Origin: Actinomycetota bacterium
GTDB lineage: Bacteria; Actinomycetota; Actinomycetes; Propionibacteriales; Propionibacteriaceae
NCBI GenBank assembly: GCA_020161755.1
Contig: JAIUOS010000005.1
Coordinates: forward strand, 1 to 64,000
Direction: 5' to 3'
DNA: 64,000 bases
Both the position numbers and the translations under genes were made by a program. Positions 1-7,918 of this stretch are shown one piece after another. The notes below the pieces were generated by a model. The model searched no databases, was not told the origin of the DNA, and saw only the letters and a list, made by a program, of their open reading frames with translations. Positions within the stretch are counted from its first letter, which is position 1. The number at the start of each line of letters is the position of its first letter.

Positions 1-492
1 AAGGTCGGCGCGGCCACCGAGGTCGAGCTGAAGGAGCGCAAGCACCGCATCGAGGACGCCGTCCGCAACGCGAAGGCTGCCGTCGAGGAGGGCATCGTCG
101 CCGGTGGCGGCGTGGCGCTGCTCCAGGCCGCCGCGAAGGTGAGCCTGCCGGAGCTGACCGGTGACCAGGCCACGGGCGCGCAGATCGTGTTCTCGGCCTG
201 CTCCGCCCCGCTGAAGCAGATCGCGGTCAACGCCGGCCTCGAGGGTGGCGTCGTCGCGGAGAAGGTGTCCCACCTGGACGCCGGCCTCGGCCTCAACGCG
301 GCCACCGGCGAGTACGTCAACATGGTGGACGCCGGCATCATCGACCCGGCCAAGGTCACCCGCTCGGCGCTGCAGAACGCGGCGTCCATCGCGGCACTGT
401 TCCTGACCACCGAGGCCGTGATCGCCGACAAGCCGGAGAAGGCTCCGGCCATGCCGGCCGGCGACGGCGGCATGGGCGGCATGGACTTCTGA
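1..492 (+). CDS. groEL: 60 kDa chaperonin GroEL, C-terminal part (5' end outside window)
   Basis: This is the last 163 residues of a GroEL subunit, the ring-forming ATP-driven folding chaperone of the cytoplasm. The reading frame is open from base 1, so the start lies upstream of the window. The segment [20 protein letters not shown] followed by VAGGGVALL is the conserved start of the C-terminal equatorial domain, and the protein ends in the flexible Gly/Met tail GGMGGMDF. No groES is adjacent on the visible side, so I cannot tell whether this is the groESL-linked copy or the separate groEL copy that many actinobacteria carry. A strong GC hairpin follows 23 bases after the stop. Family assignment is secure. 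Confidence 0.97.
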   Translation, partial: KVGAATEVELKERKHRIEDAVRNAKAAVEEGIVAGGGVALLQAAAKVSLPELTGDQATGAQIVFSACSAPLKQIAVNAGLEGGVVAEKVSHLDAGLGLNAATGEYVNMVDAGIIDPAKVTRSALQNAASIAALFLTTEAVIADKPEKAPAMPAGDGGMGGMDF

Positions 493-515
493 GTCCTGCC
501 TGCTCGACGCATCAT

Positions 516-545
516 CGAGGGCGGTCCCGCAAGGGGCCGCCCTCG
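516..545 (+). terminator. Hairpin terminator after groEL
   Basis: A 13-bp stem (CGAGGGCGGTCCC paired with GGGGCCGCCCTCG, one G:U pair) closes on a GCAA tetraloop. No T-tract follows, as is common for actinobacterial terminators. It lies 23 bp after the groEL stop and before the MFS gene. Confidence 0.7.
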
Positions 546-610
546 CTGCGTCCCCTGCCGGATTTGGGGCCGGACGGAATAACGCCGGGGGTAGGGGTAT
601 TGAGAGCTAG

Positions 611-2059
611 GTGAGCAGCGACAGAGGGACAACCGTCGGCTTCCGGTCCGAGCGCGGGGCGGTGCTGATGGCGCTGATGCTGACCACCGGGCTGATCGCG
701 ATCGACGTCACGATCCTGGCCACGGCGGTGCCGTCGGTGGTCAAGGAGCTCGGCGAGTTCGACCAGTTCCCGTGGCTGTTCTCGGTGTACCTGCTGGCCC
801 AGGCGGTGTCCGTCCCGATCTACTCCAAGCTCGCCGACACGATCGGACGCAAGCCCGTCATCCTGGTCGGCGTCGGGCTGTTCCTGCTCGGCTCGATCCT
901 TGCCGGCGCAGCCTGGAACATGGGTTCCCTGATCGCCTTCCGGGTGGTGCAGGGCCTCGGCGCCGGCGCCGCCGCACCGATGTCCATGACCATCGTCGGC
1001 GACATCTACAGCGTGGCCGAACGCGCCCTGGTGCAGGGCTACATCGCCAGCGTCTGGGCGGTCTCCTCGGTCGTCGGGCCGGCGCTCGGCGGCCTGTTCT
1101 CCCAGTTCGTCTCGTGGCGCTGGATCTTCCTGGTCAACATCCCGCTGTGCCTCATCGCCGGCTGGGCGATCATGCGCAACTACCACGAGGACGTGACGCG
1201 CACCCGTCACCGCATCGACGTCGCCGGCGCCCTCCTGCTCACCGTGGGCCTGACCGCGGTCATCCTGGCCCTGCTCGAAGGCGGCAACGCCTGGGAGTGG
1301 TGGTCGGTGCCGAGCGTGGCGAGCTTCGCCCTCGGCCTCTCCGCCCTGGCCGCCTTCCCGTTCGTCGAGCGGCGCGCGGCCGAACCGGTGCTCGACCTCT
1401 CGATCCTGGCCCGTCCGCTGATCCGCACGACCACGATGGTCTCCCTCGGCGTCGGCGGGTTGCTGATCGGCATCACCAGCTTCGTCCCCACCTACCTGGA
1501 GAACGCGCTCGGGGTGGTGCCGCTGGTCTCGGGCATCGCGGTCGCTGCGCTCACCCTGGGCTGGCCGCTCGCCGCCGCGGTCTCCGGACGCCTCTACCTG
1601 CGGTACGGCTACCGGCGCACGGTGATGCTGGGCAGCGGTATCGCAGTGATCGGCACGATCGCGCTGGCCGCGTCCGGGCCGTGGCCGAACCCGGTGGTGG
1701 TGGGTGCGATCTCGTTCGTCATCGGCTTCGGGCTGGGCTGGACGGCGGCGCCGTCGCTGATCGCCGCCCAGGCGTCCGTCGACTGGAGCGAGCGGGCCGT
1801 CGTGACCGGCGTCAACGTGTTCGCCCGTTCGGCGGGTAGCGCGGTCGGCGTGGCGATCTTCGGCGCCATCGCGAACAACGTGATCGCCGCCGGACGCGGT
1901 GAGCACGATTACGCGACCATCGTCGCCGCGTCCACCTGGGTGTTCGTCGCGATCGCGGTCACCGCCGTGCTGACCTGGCTGGCCGGCACCCGGATGCCGC
2001 CGGGCACGATCGACGCGCCCGCCTACGCGCAGGTGCAGGTCGAACCCGCCGCCGACTGA
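611..2059 (+). CDS. MFS drug:H+ antiporter, DHA2/EmrB-QacA type, 14 predicted TM segments
   Basis: A 482-residue integral membrane protein that should export a drug or other small molecule in exchange for protons. The length and about 14 hydrophobic stretches fit the DHA2 (EmrB/QacA) branch of the major facilitator superfamily. The cytoplasmic loop between TM2 and TM3 reads LADTIGRKP, the MFS motif A, near residues 74-82. TM1 carries the acidic residue typical of exporters (LIAIDVTILATAVPSV, near residues 27-42). The chosen GTG start at 611 has GAGAG just upstream; an internal ATG at residue 20 (668) is an alternative that would still keep TM1. It stands alone between terminator-like hairpins. 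Substrate cannot be read from sequence. Confidence 0.88.
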   Translation: MSSDRGTTVGFRSERGAVLMALMLTTGLIAIDVTILATAVPSVVKELGEFDQFPWLFSVYLLAQAVSVPIYSKLADTIGRKPVILVGVGLFLLGSILAGAAWNMGSLIAFRVVQGLGAGAAAPMSMTIVGDIYSVAERALVQGYIASVWAVSSVVGPALGGLFSQFVSWRWIFLVNIPLCLIAGWAIMRNYHEDVTRTRHRIDVAGALLLTVGLTAVILALLEGGNAWEWWSVPSVASFALGLSALAAFPFVERRAAEPVLDLSILARPLIRTTTMVSLGVGGLLIGITSFVPTYLENALGVVPLVSGIAVAALTLGWPLAAAVSGRLYLRYGYRRTVMLGSGIAVIGTIALAASGPWPNPVVVGAISFVIGFGLGWTAAPSLIAAQASVDWSERAVVTGVNVFARSAGSAVGVAIFGAIANNVIAAGRGEHDYATIVAASTWVFVAIAVTAVLTWLAGTRMPPGTIDAPAYAQVQVEPAAD

Positions 2060-2130
2060 CGCGACGGGTCACGCGAGTCCTTGCGACGCATCCCCGGCCC
2101 GAACGGGTGAGAGGATCCGCCCCGGATTCG

Positions 2131-2146
2131 CACCACCTCAGTGGTG
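2131..2146. terminator. Small perfect hairpin between the MFS gene and cutC
   Basis: CACCAC-CTCA-GTGGTG forms a perfect 6-bp stem with a four-base loop in the 214-bp gap between the MFS gene and cutC. It may terminate the MFS transcript. The same gap also repeats about 20 bases of the MFS 3' end (2202-2224 resembles 2040-2062). Confidence 0.35.
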
Positions 2147-2273
2147 GATCCACGGGTTCCGCCGTCCACAGCGTGGATCGTCCCGGTCCCACCGGCTCGC
2201 TCGAACCCCGCCGCCGACTGACCTCACCGCGTGTCTGCGGCCCGCGCAGCCCGCGGCGGCCCATCATGGAGCC

Positions 2274-2987
2274 ATGAGCGGCCTGCTCGAGGTGATCGCC
2301 CTGCACCCCGCCGACGCCGAGCGCGCGGAGGCCGGCGGTGCGGACCGGGTCGAAGTGTGCGGCACCCTGGACGAGGGTGGCATGTCCCCGACCCCGCAGC
2401 TGGTGGCGCAGGTGCGCCGCGCGACCAGCATCCAGGTGCGCGTGATGGTGCGGCTGCGGGCCGGGTACGGCACGGACGGCGGCGAGGCCGTCCGGCTGCG
2501 CGGCCTGATGGCCAGCTACGCCGACGCGGGCGCGGACGGCATGGTGCTCGGCTTCCTGAACGGTCTCGGCGAGGTGGACGCCCGGCTGGTCGAGGAACTG
2601 GTCGGCGACGGCCCCTGGCCCTGGACGTTCCACCGCGCGGTCGACGCCTGCCTGGACGCCGACAAGGCGTGGGCGGCGCTGCCCACCCTGCCCCGGCTCG
2701 ACCAGGTGCTGACCGCGGGCTCCGCCCGCGACGTCGAGCACGGGCTGAGTGACCTGCTGGCCCGGGCCAAGGCCGACCCGTGGGCGGCTTCGGTGATGAT
2801 GGCGGGCGGCGGGCTGCACCCCGACCACGTCCCGTGGCTGGCGCGCGCCGGCGTCCGTGCGTTCCACATCGGCAAGCCGGCCCGTCCGGGCGGCTCCTAC
2901 AAGGCCTACGTGGACACCGACCTGGTGCGCTCCTGGCGCAACCTGATCGACGCCGAGGTCCGGCACCACCCCGCCGCCACTGCCTGA
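2274..2987 (+). CDS. cutC: CutC family protein (copper homeostasis)
   Basis: A 237-residue TIM-barrel protein of the CutC family. Visible family signatures are the N-terminal LLEVIALHPADAERAEAGGA followed by DRVEVCGTLDEGGMSP (residues about 4-40), FHRAVDA (about residues 122-128) and the C-terminal MMAGGGLHPDHV segment. CutC was linked genetically to copper tolerance in E. coli, but its biochemical activity in bacteria is not established, so only the family name is firm. The ATG at 2274 has ATGGAGCC just upstream. The gene converges on the CDF metal-exporter gene with only 12 bp between stops, so both neighbours have a link to metals, which may be coincidence. Confidence 0.9.
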   Translation: MSGLLEVIALHPADAERAEAGGADRVEVCGTLDEGGMSPTPQLVAQVRRATSIQVRVMVRLRAGYGTDGGEAVRLRGLMASYADAGADGMVLGFLNGLGEVDARLVEELVGDGPWPWTFHRAVDACLDADKAWAALPTLPRLDQVLTAGSARDVEHGLSDLLARAKADPWAASVMMAGGGLHPDHVPWLARAGVRAFHIGKPARPGGSYKAYVDTDLVRSWRNLIDAEVRHHPAATA

Positions 2988-2999
2988 GGCGAACGGCCC

Positions 3000-3917
3000 C
3001 TACTGCTCGGGGGCGGGCTCGATGTGCACGAAGGTGGCCGTGCCCGGCAGGGCGGCGTCGATGGCGTGCTCGACGGAGTCGGCCACGTCGTGGCTGCGCT
3101 TCACCGTCCAGTCACCGGGAACGGTCAACGTGGCGTAGACGAAGCGCTGGCGCCCGGACTCCCGGGTGCGCACGTCGGCGATCTGGACGCGGGGGTCCGC
3201 GCAGACCTCGTGCAGTTCGCGGTTGACGACCTCGACCTCCTCCGGCGGCAGGGTGCCGTCCAGCAGTCCGACCACCGAGCGGCGCACCAGCTTGTAGCCG
3301 GTGAACAGGATGTTGGCGCCCACCAGGAGCGCGATGATCGGGTCGAGCACCAGCCAGCCGGTGAGCGCCACCAGGCCGATCGCGACCAGCACCCCGACCG
3401 AGGTCCACACGTCGGTGAGGAGGTGCTTGCCGTCGGCCTCGAGAAGGATCGAGCGGTGTGCGCGTCCGGCCCGCACCAGCAGCATCCCGGTGGTGAGGTT
3501 GAGCAGGGTCGCCAGCAACGACAGCGCCAGGCCCAGGCCCAGCTGTTCGAGCGGGGCGGGCGTCATCAGGCGTTCGATCGCCCCGTAGATGATGAACGCC
3601 GCCGCGACGAAGATCAGGCTGCCCTCCACGGCTGCCGACACGTACTCGGCCTTGCCGTGGCCGAAGTCGTGGTTGTGGTCGGCCGGCTTGGCCGACAGGC
3701 GCAGAGCCCAGCCGGCCACCAGGGCGGCCACCAGGTTCACCGTCGACTCCATCGCGTCCGACCACAGGCCCACCGAGTTGGTCAGCCAGGCGGCGACGAC
3801 CTTGATCGCGACGGTGGCCAGGGCGGTGGCGATGGAGAGCCAGATGAACCGTTCGAGGAGTCGCTGGTTCGGGTCCGGGCCGGGCGTCGGGCTGCTGGTC
3901 AGCGGCGTTTCCTGCAC
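3000..3917 (-). CDS. Cation diffusion facilitator (CDF) metal exporter
   Basis: A 305-residue CDF transporter that should export divalent metal (Zn, Fe, Mn or Cd) from the cytoplasm using the proton gradient. It has six hydrophobic segments in the first 210 residues and a cytoplasmic ferredoxin-like C-terminal domain (about residues 215-305). TM2 carries the SDAMES motif, TM2-TM3 has HNHDFGHGKAEY (the NH-FGHGK(A/S)E signature of the FieF-like branch), and TM5 contains LTDVWTSVGV, the second metal-site helix. The E in SDAMES stands where FieF has Asp49, so metal preference is uncertain. It is the last gene of a run 6142-3000 on the minus strand, starting 4 bp after the Nudix stop. Confidence 0.9.
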   Translation of the reverse strand: MQETPLTSSPTPGPDPNQRLLERFIWLSIATALATVAIKVVAAWLTNSVGLWSDAMESTVNLVAALVAGWALRLSAKPADHNHDFGHGKAEYVSAAVEGSLIFVAAAFIIYGAIERLMTPAPLEQLGLGLALSLLATLLNLTTGMLLVRAGRAHRSILLEADGKHLLTDVWTSVGVLVAIGLVALTGWLVLDPIIALLVGANILFTGYKLVRRSVVGLLDGTLPPEEVEVVNRELHEVCADPRVQIADVRTRESGRQRFVYATLTVPGDWTVKRSHDVADSVEHAIDAALPGTATFVHIEPAPEQ

Positions 3918-3921
3918 CGGG

Positions 3922-4506
3922 TCATGCTACCGGCAGCGTGGATTCCTCGACCTCCCCGAGCTGTTTGGGCCACTCCTCGGGACGCTCCGCCAGGGCCACC
4001 AGTTCGGCCAGGTTCGCGGGCCAGACCGGGTCGGCCAGGCCGTCCAGGGCGTGCAGCGGCAGCCAGTCGCACCCGTCCAGCGTGAGCTGCTCGTCGGGGG
4101 TCAGGCCGCCGGGCTGCACCTCGAACGCGGCGTCCACCACGAGGACGAAGAAGCTCTCGGTCTGGCTGAGCACCTGGTCGGAGTAGCCGTGGACGACCGT
4201 CCGGACGGCCACCGGGCCCCGCAGGTCGCCGGCGCGCACGACCAGACCCGTCTCCTCGGCCACCTCGCGCACCGCCGCTTCGACCGGGGACTCGCCGGGA
4301 TCGATGCCGCCGCCCGGGGTCACCCACCAGCGGGTGCCCGGCAGCCCCGGGTCGGTGTCGGCGAGCATCAGCGCCACCCGCCCGTCGGTGATCACCACCC
4401 GCGCCGCCTCCCGGGAGCGGCGCGGACGCAGTTCCGGTGCGACCGGCACGAACCGGCGGGTGCGGAACGGCTCGGGGCTGGACGGGCTGCCGCTCGCCGC
4501 GGTCAT
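3922..4506 (-). CDS. Nudix hydrolase
   Basis: A 194-residue Nudix-fold pyrophosphohydrolase that would cleave a nucleoside diphosphate linked to another moiety. The full Nudix box G-x5-E-x7-REVAEETGL is present at residues 66-88 (GGGIDPGE, then REVAEETGL), so the metal-binding Glu residues are intact. I place the start at the ATG at 4506, which overlaps the stop of the upstream gene (ATGA). The frame stays open further upstream, but that extension is an Arg-rich shadow of the preceding gene. Substrate is unknown. Translational coupling to the two upstream Pro-rich membrane proteins suggests co-expression, not a shared pathway I can name. Confidence 0.85.
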   Translation of the reverse strand: MTAASGSPSSPEPFRTRRFVPVAPELRPRRSREAARVVITDGRVALMLADTDPGLPGTRWWVTPGGGIDPGESPVEAAVREVAEETGLVVRAGDLRGPVAVRTVVHGYSDQVLSQTESFFVLVVDAAFEVQPGGLTPDEQLTLDGCDWLPLHALDGLADPVWPANLAELVALAERPEEWPKQLGEVEESTLPVA

Positions 4507-5333
4507 GGCGCGGGCAGCTCGATCGACGTCAGCGTCCTGAGGTCCTCGTCGAGGAGGTGGACGGTGACGGCGCCGGGCGCCAGCGCGTACCCGACCTGGC
4601 CGCTCACGCTCGTGCCGGCGGTCAGCACCGATCCTCCGAGCGGACGCTCCAGCGCCGGCCCGAAGACCGGCAGCGCCTTCTCGGCCCCGGACACGACCAG
4701 CAGGTCGAGCGGGTTGAGGGACAGCTCGCCGCCGCTGCACGCCACGGTCACGTCCAGCACCAGGTACCGCTCACCGGCCGGGGCGGCCATGGTGCCGGCG
4801 TCGGTCCACGTGGCCGAGTTCACGGTGACCGTGCCCGCCGCGCCCTCCGTGGCGAAGGTGCCGACCCCGCCCTCCTGCAGCGTCGTGGACGCGGTGCCCG
4901 CGGACGACGGACGGGCCGTGACCACCGCCGGCCCGGTCCCGGTGCTGGACGGCGTGGTGGGCGCGATCATCGGCAGGGCGCTCAGGGCGGCCACCAGCAG
5001 CAGGCCGCCGCCGACGATGGCGGCCACGACGGCACGGCGAGAGCGTCGCCGCGGGTGCTTCGGGCGGCGTCCCGTCGGCGGGGGAGCCTCGGTGAGGTGG
5101 CCCTCGGTGGCCGGTACCAAGCCCTGCGCCGGTGGCGCCCAGCCCTGCGGCGGTGCCGTCGCCTGCCCCGGCCCGTAGGTTCCGGGAGGCGGCGCCCAGC
5201 CCTGCGGCGGTGTCCGGGGCGAGGGCGGCGTCGCGCCCGCCGGCCCGGACGCGGGGGCCGCGCCGGGCGCGGCGAAGCCGGGGCGCTCCGGCGGCGGCGT
5301 GCCGATGCCCTGGCTGTCCGGTTCGGGAGCCAT
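4503..5333 (-). CDS. Pro-rich single-pass membrane protein with DUF4352-like extracytoplasmic domain
   Basis: A 276-residue protein. Residues 1-90 are a Pro/Gly-rich cytoplasmic arm with repeated GWAPP units. It is followed by a basic cluster (KHPRRRSRR), one TM helix (AVVAAIVGGGLLLVAALSAL) and a Ser/Thr-rich linker. The C-terminal ~110 residues (VTVNSATWTDAG..., ERYLVLDVTVACSG...) look like the beta-sandwich DUF4352 domain found in exported actinobacterial lipoproteins and membrane proteins. It starts at 5333, overlapping the upstream stop (TGATG), and its own stop overlaps the Nudix start. Function is unknown; the domain assignment is by recognition and moderately secure. Confidence 0.75.
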   Translation of the reverse strand: MAPEPDSQGIGTPPPERPGFAAPGAAPASGPAGATPPSPRTPPQGWAPPPGTYGPGQATAPPQGWAPPAQGLVPATEGHLTEAPPPTGRRPKHPRRRSRRAVVAAIVGGGLLLVAALSALPMIAPTTPSSTGTGPAVVTARPSSAGTASTTLQEGGVGTFATEGAAGTVTVNSATWTDAGTMAAPAGERYLVLDVTVACSGGELSLNPLDLLVVSGAEKALPVFGPALERPLGGSVLTAGTSVSGQVGYALAPGAVTVHLLDEDLRTLTSIELPAP

Positions 5334-6142
5334 CAGCCGACCCGGTCCGGGCGCTCGCCGGCGCGGATCGCGGCGCCGACGATGAGTCCGATCACGATCG
5401 GCAGGATCCAGCACACGAACTGGGCGCCTCCCGAGAGCGCGGAGAACACCGCGTCGGCGTCGTAACTGCCGGACACGATCGAGATCAGTCCCACGAACCC
5501 GGCGAAGGCCAGCGCGACCGTGTACGAACGTCGGACGGCCGCACGCCGGTAGGCGATCCGCGCGGACAGCGCGAACGACACGAAGAGCATCAGGATCGAC
5601 AGCCACGAGAACAGCGCGCCCAGGATCAGCGTGATCATCACGGCCGGGGTGGCCGCGAGCCAGATCTGGTTCACGGTCACCGGCGGCGGTGCGACCGGCA
5701 CCCGGGACTCCGGCGGCGGCGCGAACCACTGCGGCGTGTTCGGGGCCGGGAACGGCGCCGGGTTGACCTGCGCGTTCGGCTGGACGGCGGCCTGCACCGG
5801 GAGGTAGCCGGTCAGCGGCGGGCCGGAGGAGGTGAACGGCTGGGTGGGCAGGCGGCCACCGGGCGTGCCGGGGCCGGCCGGCAGGCTGCCGCCGGCGGTG
5901 ATCGCTGCCGCCGTCACCTCGAAGGCCATGTTGGGGTTGCGGCCGGGAGCGGCGTCCGGCACCAGGGTGGCCAGGTCGGGCTGCGGCCCGGCGGCCGGCA
6001 CGAAGGACGGCTCGCCCGGTTCGGCGGGCGCCGTGACCGCCGGCGGCGGGACGGGAGCGGCCAGCGGCGGCAGTGGCGGCGTCACGAAGGCGGCCGGACG
6101 CTCCGTGGGCGCGTACTCGGGTCCGTCCTGCCAGCTGGCCAT
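5333..6142 (-). CDS. Pro-rich N-terminal arm plus four-TM membrane protein, function unknown
   Basis: A 269-residue protein with a long disordered Pro/Ala-rich cytoplasmic N-terminus (residues 1-145, with runs such as PPLPPLAAPVPPPA). It is followed by about four TM helices (LAATPAVMITLILGALFSWL, ILMLFVSFALSARIAY, YTVALAFAGFVGLISIV, CWILPIVIGLIVGAAI). The layout resembles actinobacterial DUF4190/TM2-type proteins with Pro-rich arms, but I do not assign a family. It is the first gene of the overlapping run 6142-3922 and is divergent from the cold-shock gene with 161 bp between them. Confidence 0.7.
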   Translation of the reverse strand: MASWQDGPEYAPTERPAAFVTPPLPPLAAPVPPPAVTAPAEPGEPSFVPAAGPQPDLATLVPDAAPGRNPNMAFEVTAAAITAGGSLPAGPGTPGGRLPTQPFTSSGPPLTGYLPVQAAVQPNAQVNPAPFPAPNTPQWFAPPPESRVPVAPPPVTVNQIWLAATPAVMITLILGALFSWLSILMLFVSFALSARIAYRRAAVRRSYTVALAFAGFVGLISIVSGSYDADAVFSALSGGAQFVCWILPIVIGLIVGAAIRAGERPDRVG

Positions 6143-6303
6143 GGCCCAATGGTACGGGCTGCCCGATCGGGCCCGGCGACCCCCGCGACCGGTGGGGGAC
6201 GGCCGCCGGTGCCTCCGCGACGTGCCGAGCGCCGGGCCGACCGGTTACGCTGGGGAGGCCGATCGGCGGAGTCGATCGGCCAGATCCATGAGTTGAGGGA
6301 AAA
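6143..6303. promoter_or_regulatory. Divergent promoter region (membrane-protein operon / cold-shock gene)
   Basis: This 161-bp gap separates divergent genes. For the cold-shock gene a TACGCT -10-like element lies at 6246-6251, with GAGGG as ribosome-binding site five bases before the ATG. No convincing -35 is visible. Nothing else is recognised here. Confidence 0.4.
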
Positions 6304-6690
6304 ATGCCTGTTGGCAAGGTGCGCTACTACGACGCCGAGAAGGGTTTCGGCTTCCTGTCCAAGGACGAGGGCGGCGACGACGTCTACGTCCGCGCTGCCG
6401 CCCTGCCCGAAGGCGTGACCACCCTCAAGCGCGGCCAGAAGGTCGAGTTCGGCGTGGTGGACGGCAAGAAGGGCGAGCAGGCCCTGTCGGTGCGCCTGCT
6501 GGAGGCCCCGCCGTCGCTGTCGAAGGCGTCGCGCAAGTCCGCCGAGCAGATGGCGATCATCGTGGAGGACCTGATCAAGATGCTCGACGGCGTCGGCAAC
6601 GGCTACCGCCGGGGCCGTTACCCCGACAGCAAGCTGGCCGGCAAGACCGCGGCGGTGCTGCGCGCCGTGGCCGACGAACTGGAGCTGTGA
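6304..6690 (+). CDS. Cold-shock domain protein with C-terminal extension
   Basis: A 128-residue nucleic-acid-binding protein. Residues 1-66 form a cold-shock (OB-fold) domain: GKVRYYDAEKGFGFLSKDE holds RNP1 (KGFGFL) and DDVYVRAAAL takes the RNP2 position. RNP2 has YVR where classical CspA has FVH, a substitution seen in the longer actinobacterial Csp branch. Residues 67-128 are a helical extension not found in CspA; a protein of this layout and length exists in mycobacteria. It probably acts as an RNA chaperone. The stop is two bases upstream of the TTG start of the DUF3027 gene, so the two are translationally linked. Confidence 0.9.
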   Translation: MPVGKVRYYDAEKGFGFLSKDEGGDDVYVRAAALPEGVTTLKRGQKVEFGVVDGKKGEQALSVRLLEAPPSLSKASRKSAEQMAIIVEDLIKMLDGVGNGYRRGRYPDSKLAGKTAAVLRAVADELEL

Positions 6691-6691
6691 C

Positions 6692-7462
6692 TTGGCCGCG
6701 ACACTGGAACTCGACGACGCCTGCGTGGCGGCGATCGACCTCGCCCGCGACGCCGCCGTCCAGCGGGCCGGCGTGCTCGAGGTGGGCGACCACCGCGGCG
6801 TGGTCGCCGAGGACGTCCGGGTGGTCACCCACCTGTTCGACTGCGTGCATCCCGGCTACCCCGGGTGGCAGTGGTCGGTGACCGTCGCGCGCGCGTCCCG
6901 TGCCCGCGTCGTGACCGTCTCCGAGGTGACCCTGGTTCCGGGTGAGGGCGCGCTGCTCGCGCCGGCGTGGGTGCCGTGGTCGGAACGCATCGGTCCCAAG
7001 GACCTCACCCCCGGCGTGCTTGCGCCCGCCGAGGCCGACGACTACCGGCTCGAACCCGGCTACACCGGCGGTGAACTGGCCACCGACGAGGACCCGGCCG
7101 AGGCCAGCCAGACCCGCGCGGTCGTGGCCGAGCTCGGCCTGGGCCGCGAGCGGGTGCTGTCCCCCGAAGGCAGGGACGCCGCCGCGGAGCGCTGGCTGGA
7201 ATCCCCCGGCGGTCCCGACAACGCGATGACGCAGCAGGCGCCCGGCTTGTGCGAGTCCTGCGGCTTCTTCGTGGCGATCACCGGATCGCTGGGACGCCTG
7301 TTCGGCGTGTGCACCAACGAGTTGTCGCCCAGCGACGGAGCGGTCGTCAGCCGCGACCACGGCTGCGGCGGCCACTCCGACGTGGTGGCGCCGGCCAAGG
7401 GCGTCGACCTGTCGGTGCCGGTGTGGGACACGATCAGCGTCGAGGAAGGCCTGTTCCACTAG
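6692..7462 (+). CDS. DUF3027 family protein
   Basis: A 256-residue soluble protein of the actinobacterial DUF3027 family. The recognisable parts are the WQWSVTVARASRARVVTVSE segment (residues about 61-80), the WVPWSERIGPKDL segment (about 93-105), and a C-terminal Cys cluster (LCESCGFFV...FGVCTNE...DHGCGGHSD, residues about 191-234) that looks like a zinc-binding site. The start is TTG at 6692, immediately after the stop of the cold-shock gene, and no better start exists. Pairing with a cold-shock protein suggests a role around nucleic acid or stress, but no function is known to me. Confidence 0.82.
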   Translation: MAATLELDDACVAAIDLARDAAVQRAGVLEVGDHRGVVAEDVRVVTHLFDCVHPGYPGWQWSVTVARASRARVVTVSEVTLVPGEGALLAPAWVPWSERIGPKDLTPGVLAPAEADDYRLEPGYTGGELATDEDPAEASQTRAVVAELGLGRERVLSPEGRDAAAERWLESPGGPDNAMTQQAPGLCESCGFFVAITGSLGRLFGVCTNELSPSDGAVVSRDHGCGGHSDVVAPAKGVDLSVPVWDTISVEEGLFH

Positions 7463-7500
7463 GCCCTCAGGCTCCGCGCCCTCAGGCTCCGCGCCCTCAG
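7463..7500. repeat. 15-bp tandem repeat, 2.5 copies
   Basis: The unit GCCCTCAGGCTCCGC occurs at 7463-7477 and 7478-7492, with a partial third copy at 7493-7500. It sits exactly between the convergent stops of the DUF3027 and DUF2530 genes and probably arose by slippage. Confidence 0.85.
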
Positions 7501-7880
7501 GAGGGGGTGGTCCGCTCCTCGGCGGACGCGACCTCGGCGTCCGGGTCGACGGTGTCGACCGTGTCGTCCACGATCATCTCGACCAGCATCGGGTCGTCGG
7601 CGCCGGCCGGCACCCTGCGTCCGCGCTTGCGCCGTGACTTGCGGAACATGCCGAACGCCAGGCCCAGCAGGCCGATCACGGTACCGAGCACCGACACCCA
7701 GAAGTACCACTGCTTGCCGGCCGCGACGAGCTCCGGGGTGAACCACCAGCACACCACCGCGCCGATCGCGAAAGCGATGGTTCCGGTGGTCACGACGGCC
7801 ACCCCGTCGAGGTCGAGGGCCCGCACGGGGGCCTGCACCATCAGCGGCCGGCGATGGTGGGTGTTCTGGCTCACGGACAC
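7497..7880 (-). CDS. DUF2530-like two-TM membrane protein
   Basis: A small membrane protein, 127 residues from the GTG at 7880. The core PVRALDLDGVAVVTTGTIAF (entering TM1) and the second helix (YFWVSVLGTVIGLLGLAFGM) followed by a basic patch (RKSRRKRGRR) match the actinobacterial DUF2530 layout. The acidic C-terminus is unique. The start is unsure: GTG codons at 7883, 7880 and 7874 and an ATG at 7841 are possible. I reject the longer frame to 7940 because it would run into the divergent permease start at 7919. Function unknown. Confidence 0.65.
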   Translation of the reverse strand: MSVSQNTHHRRPLMVQAPVRALDLDGVAVVTTGTIAFAIGAVVCWWFTPELVAAGKQWYFWVSVLGTVIGLLGLAFGMFRKSRRKRGRRVPAGADDPMLVEMIVDDTVDTVDPDAEVASAEERTTPS

Positions 7881-7918
7881 CACGATACGGCCACCTCGCA
7901 CAGCCCTACCATTCGGCC

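Noticed and set aside
512-1906. A 464-codon minus-strand frame opposite the first MFS gene
   Set aside because: Low-complexity Arg/Asp/His shadow.
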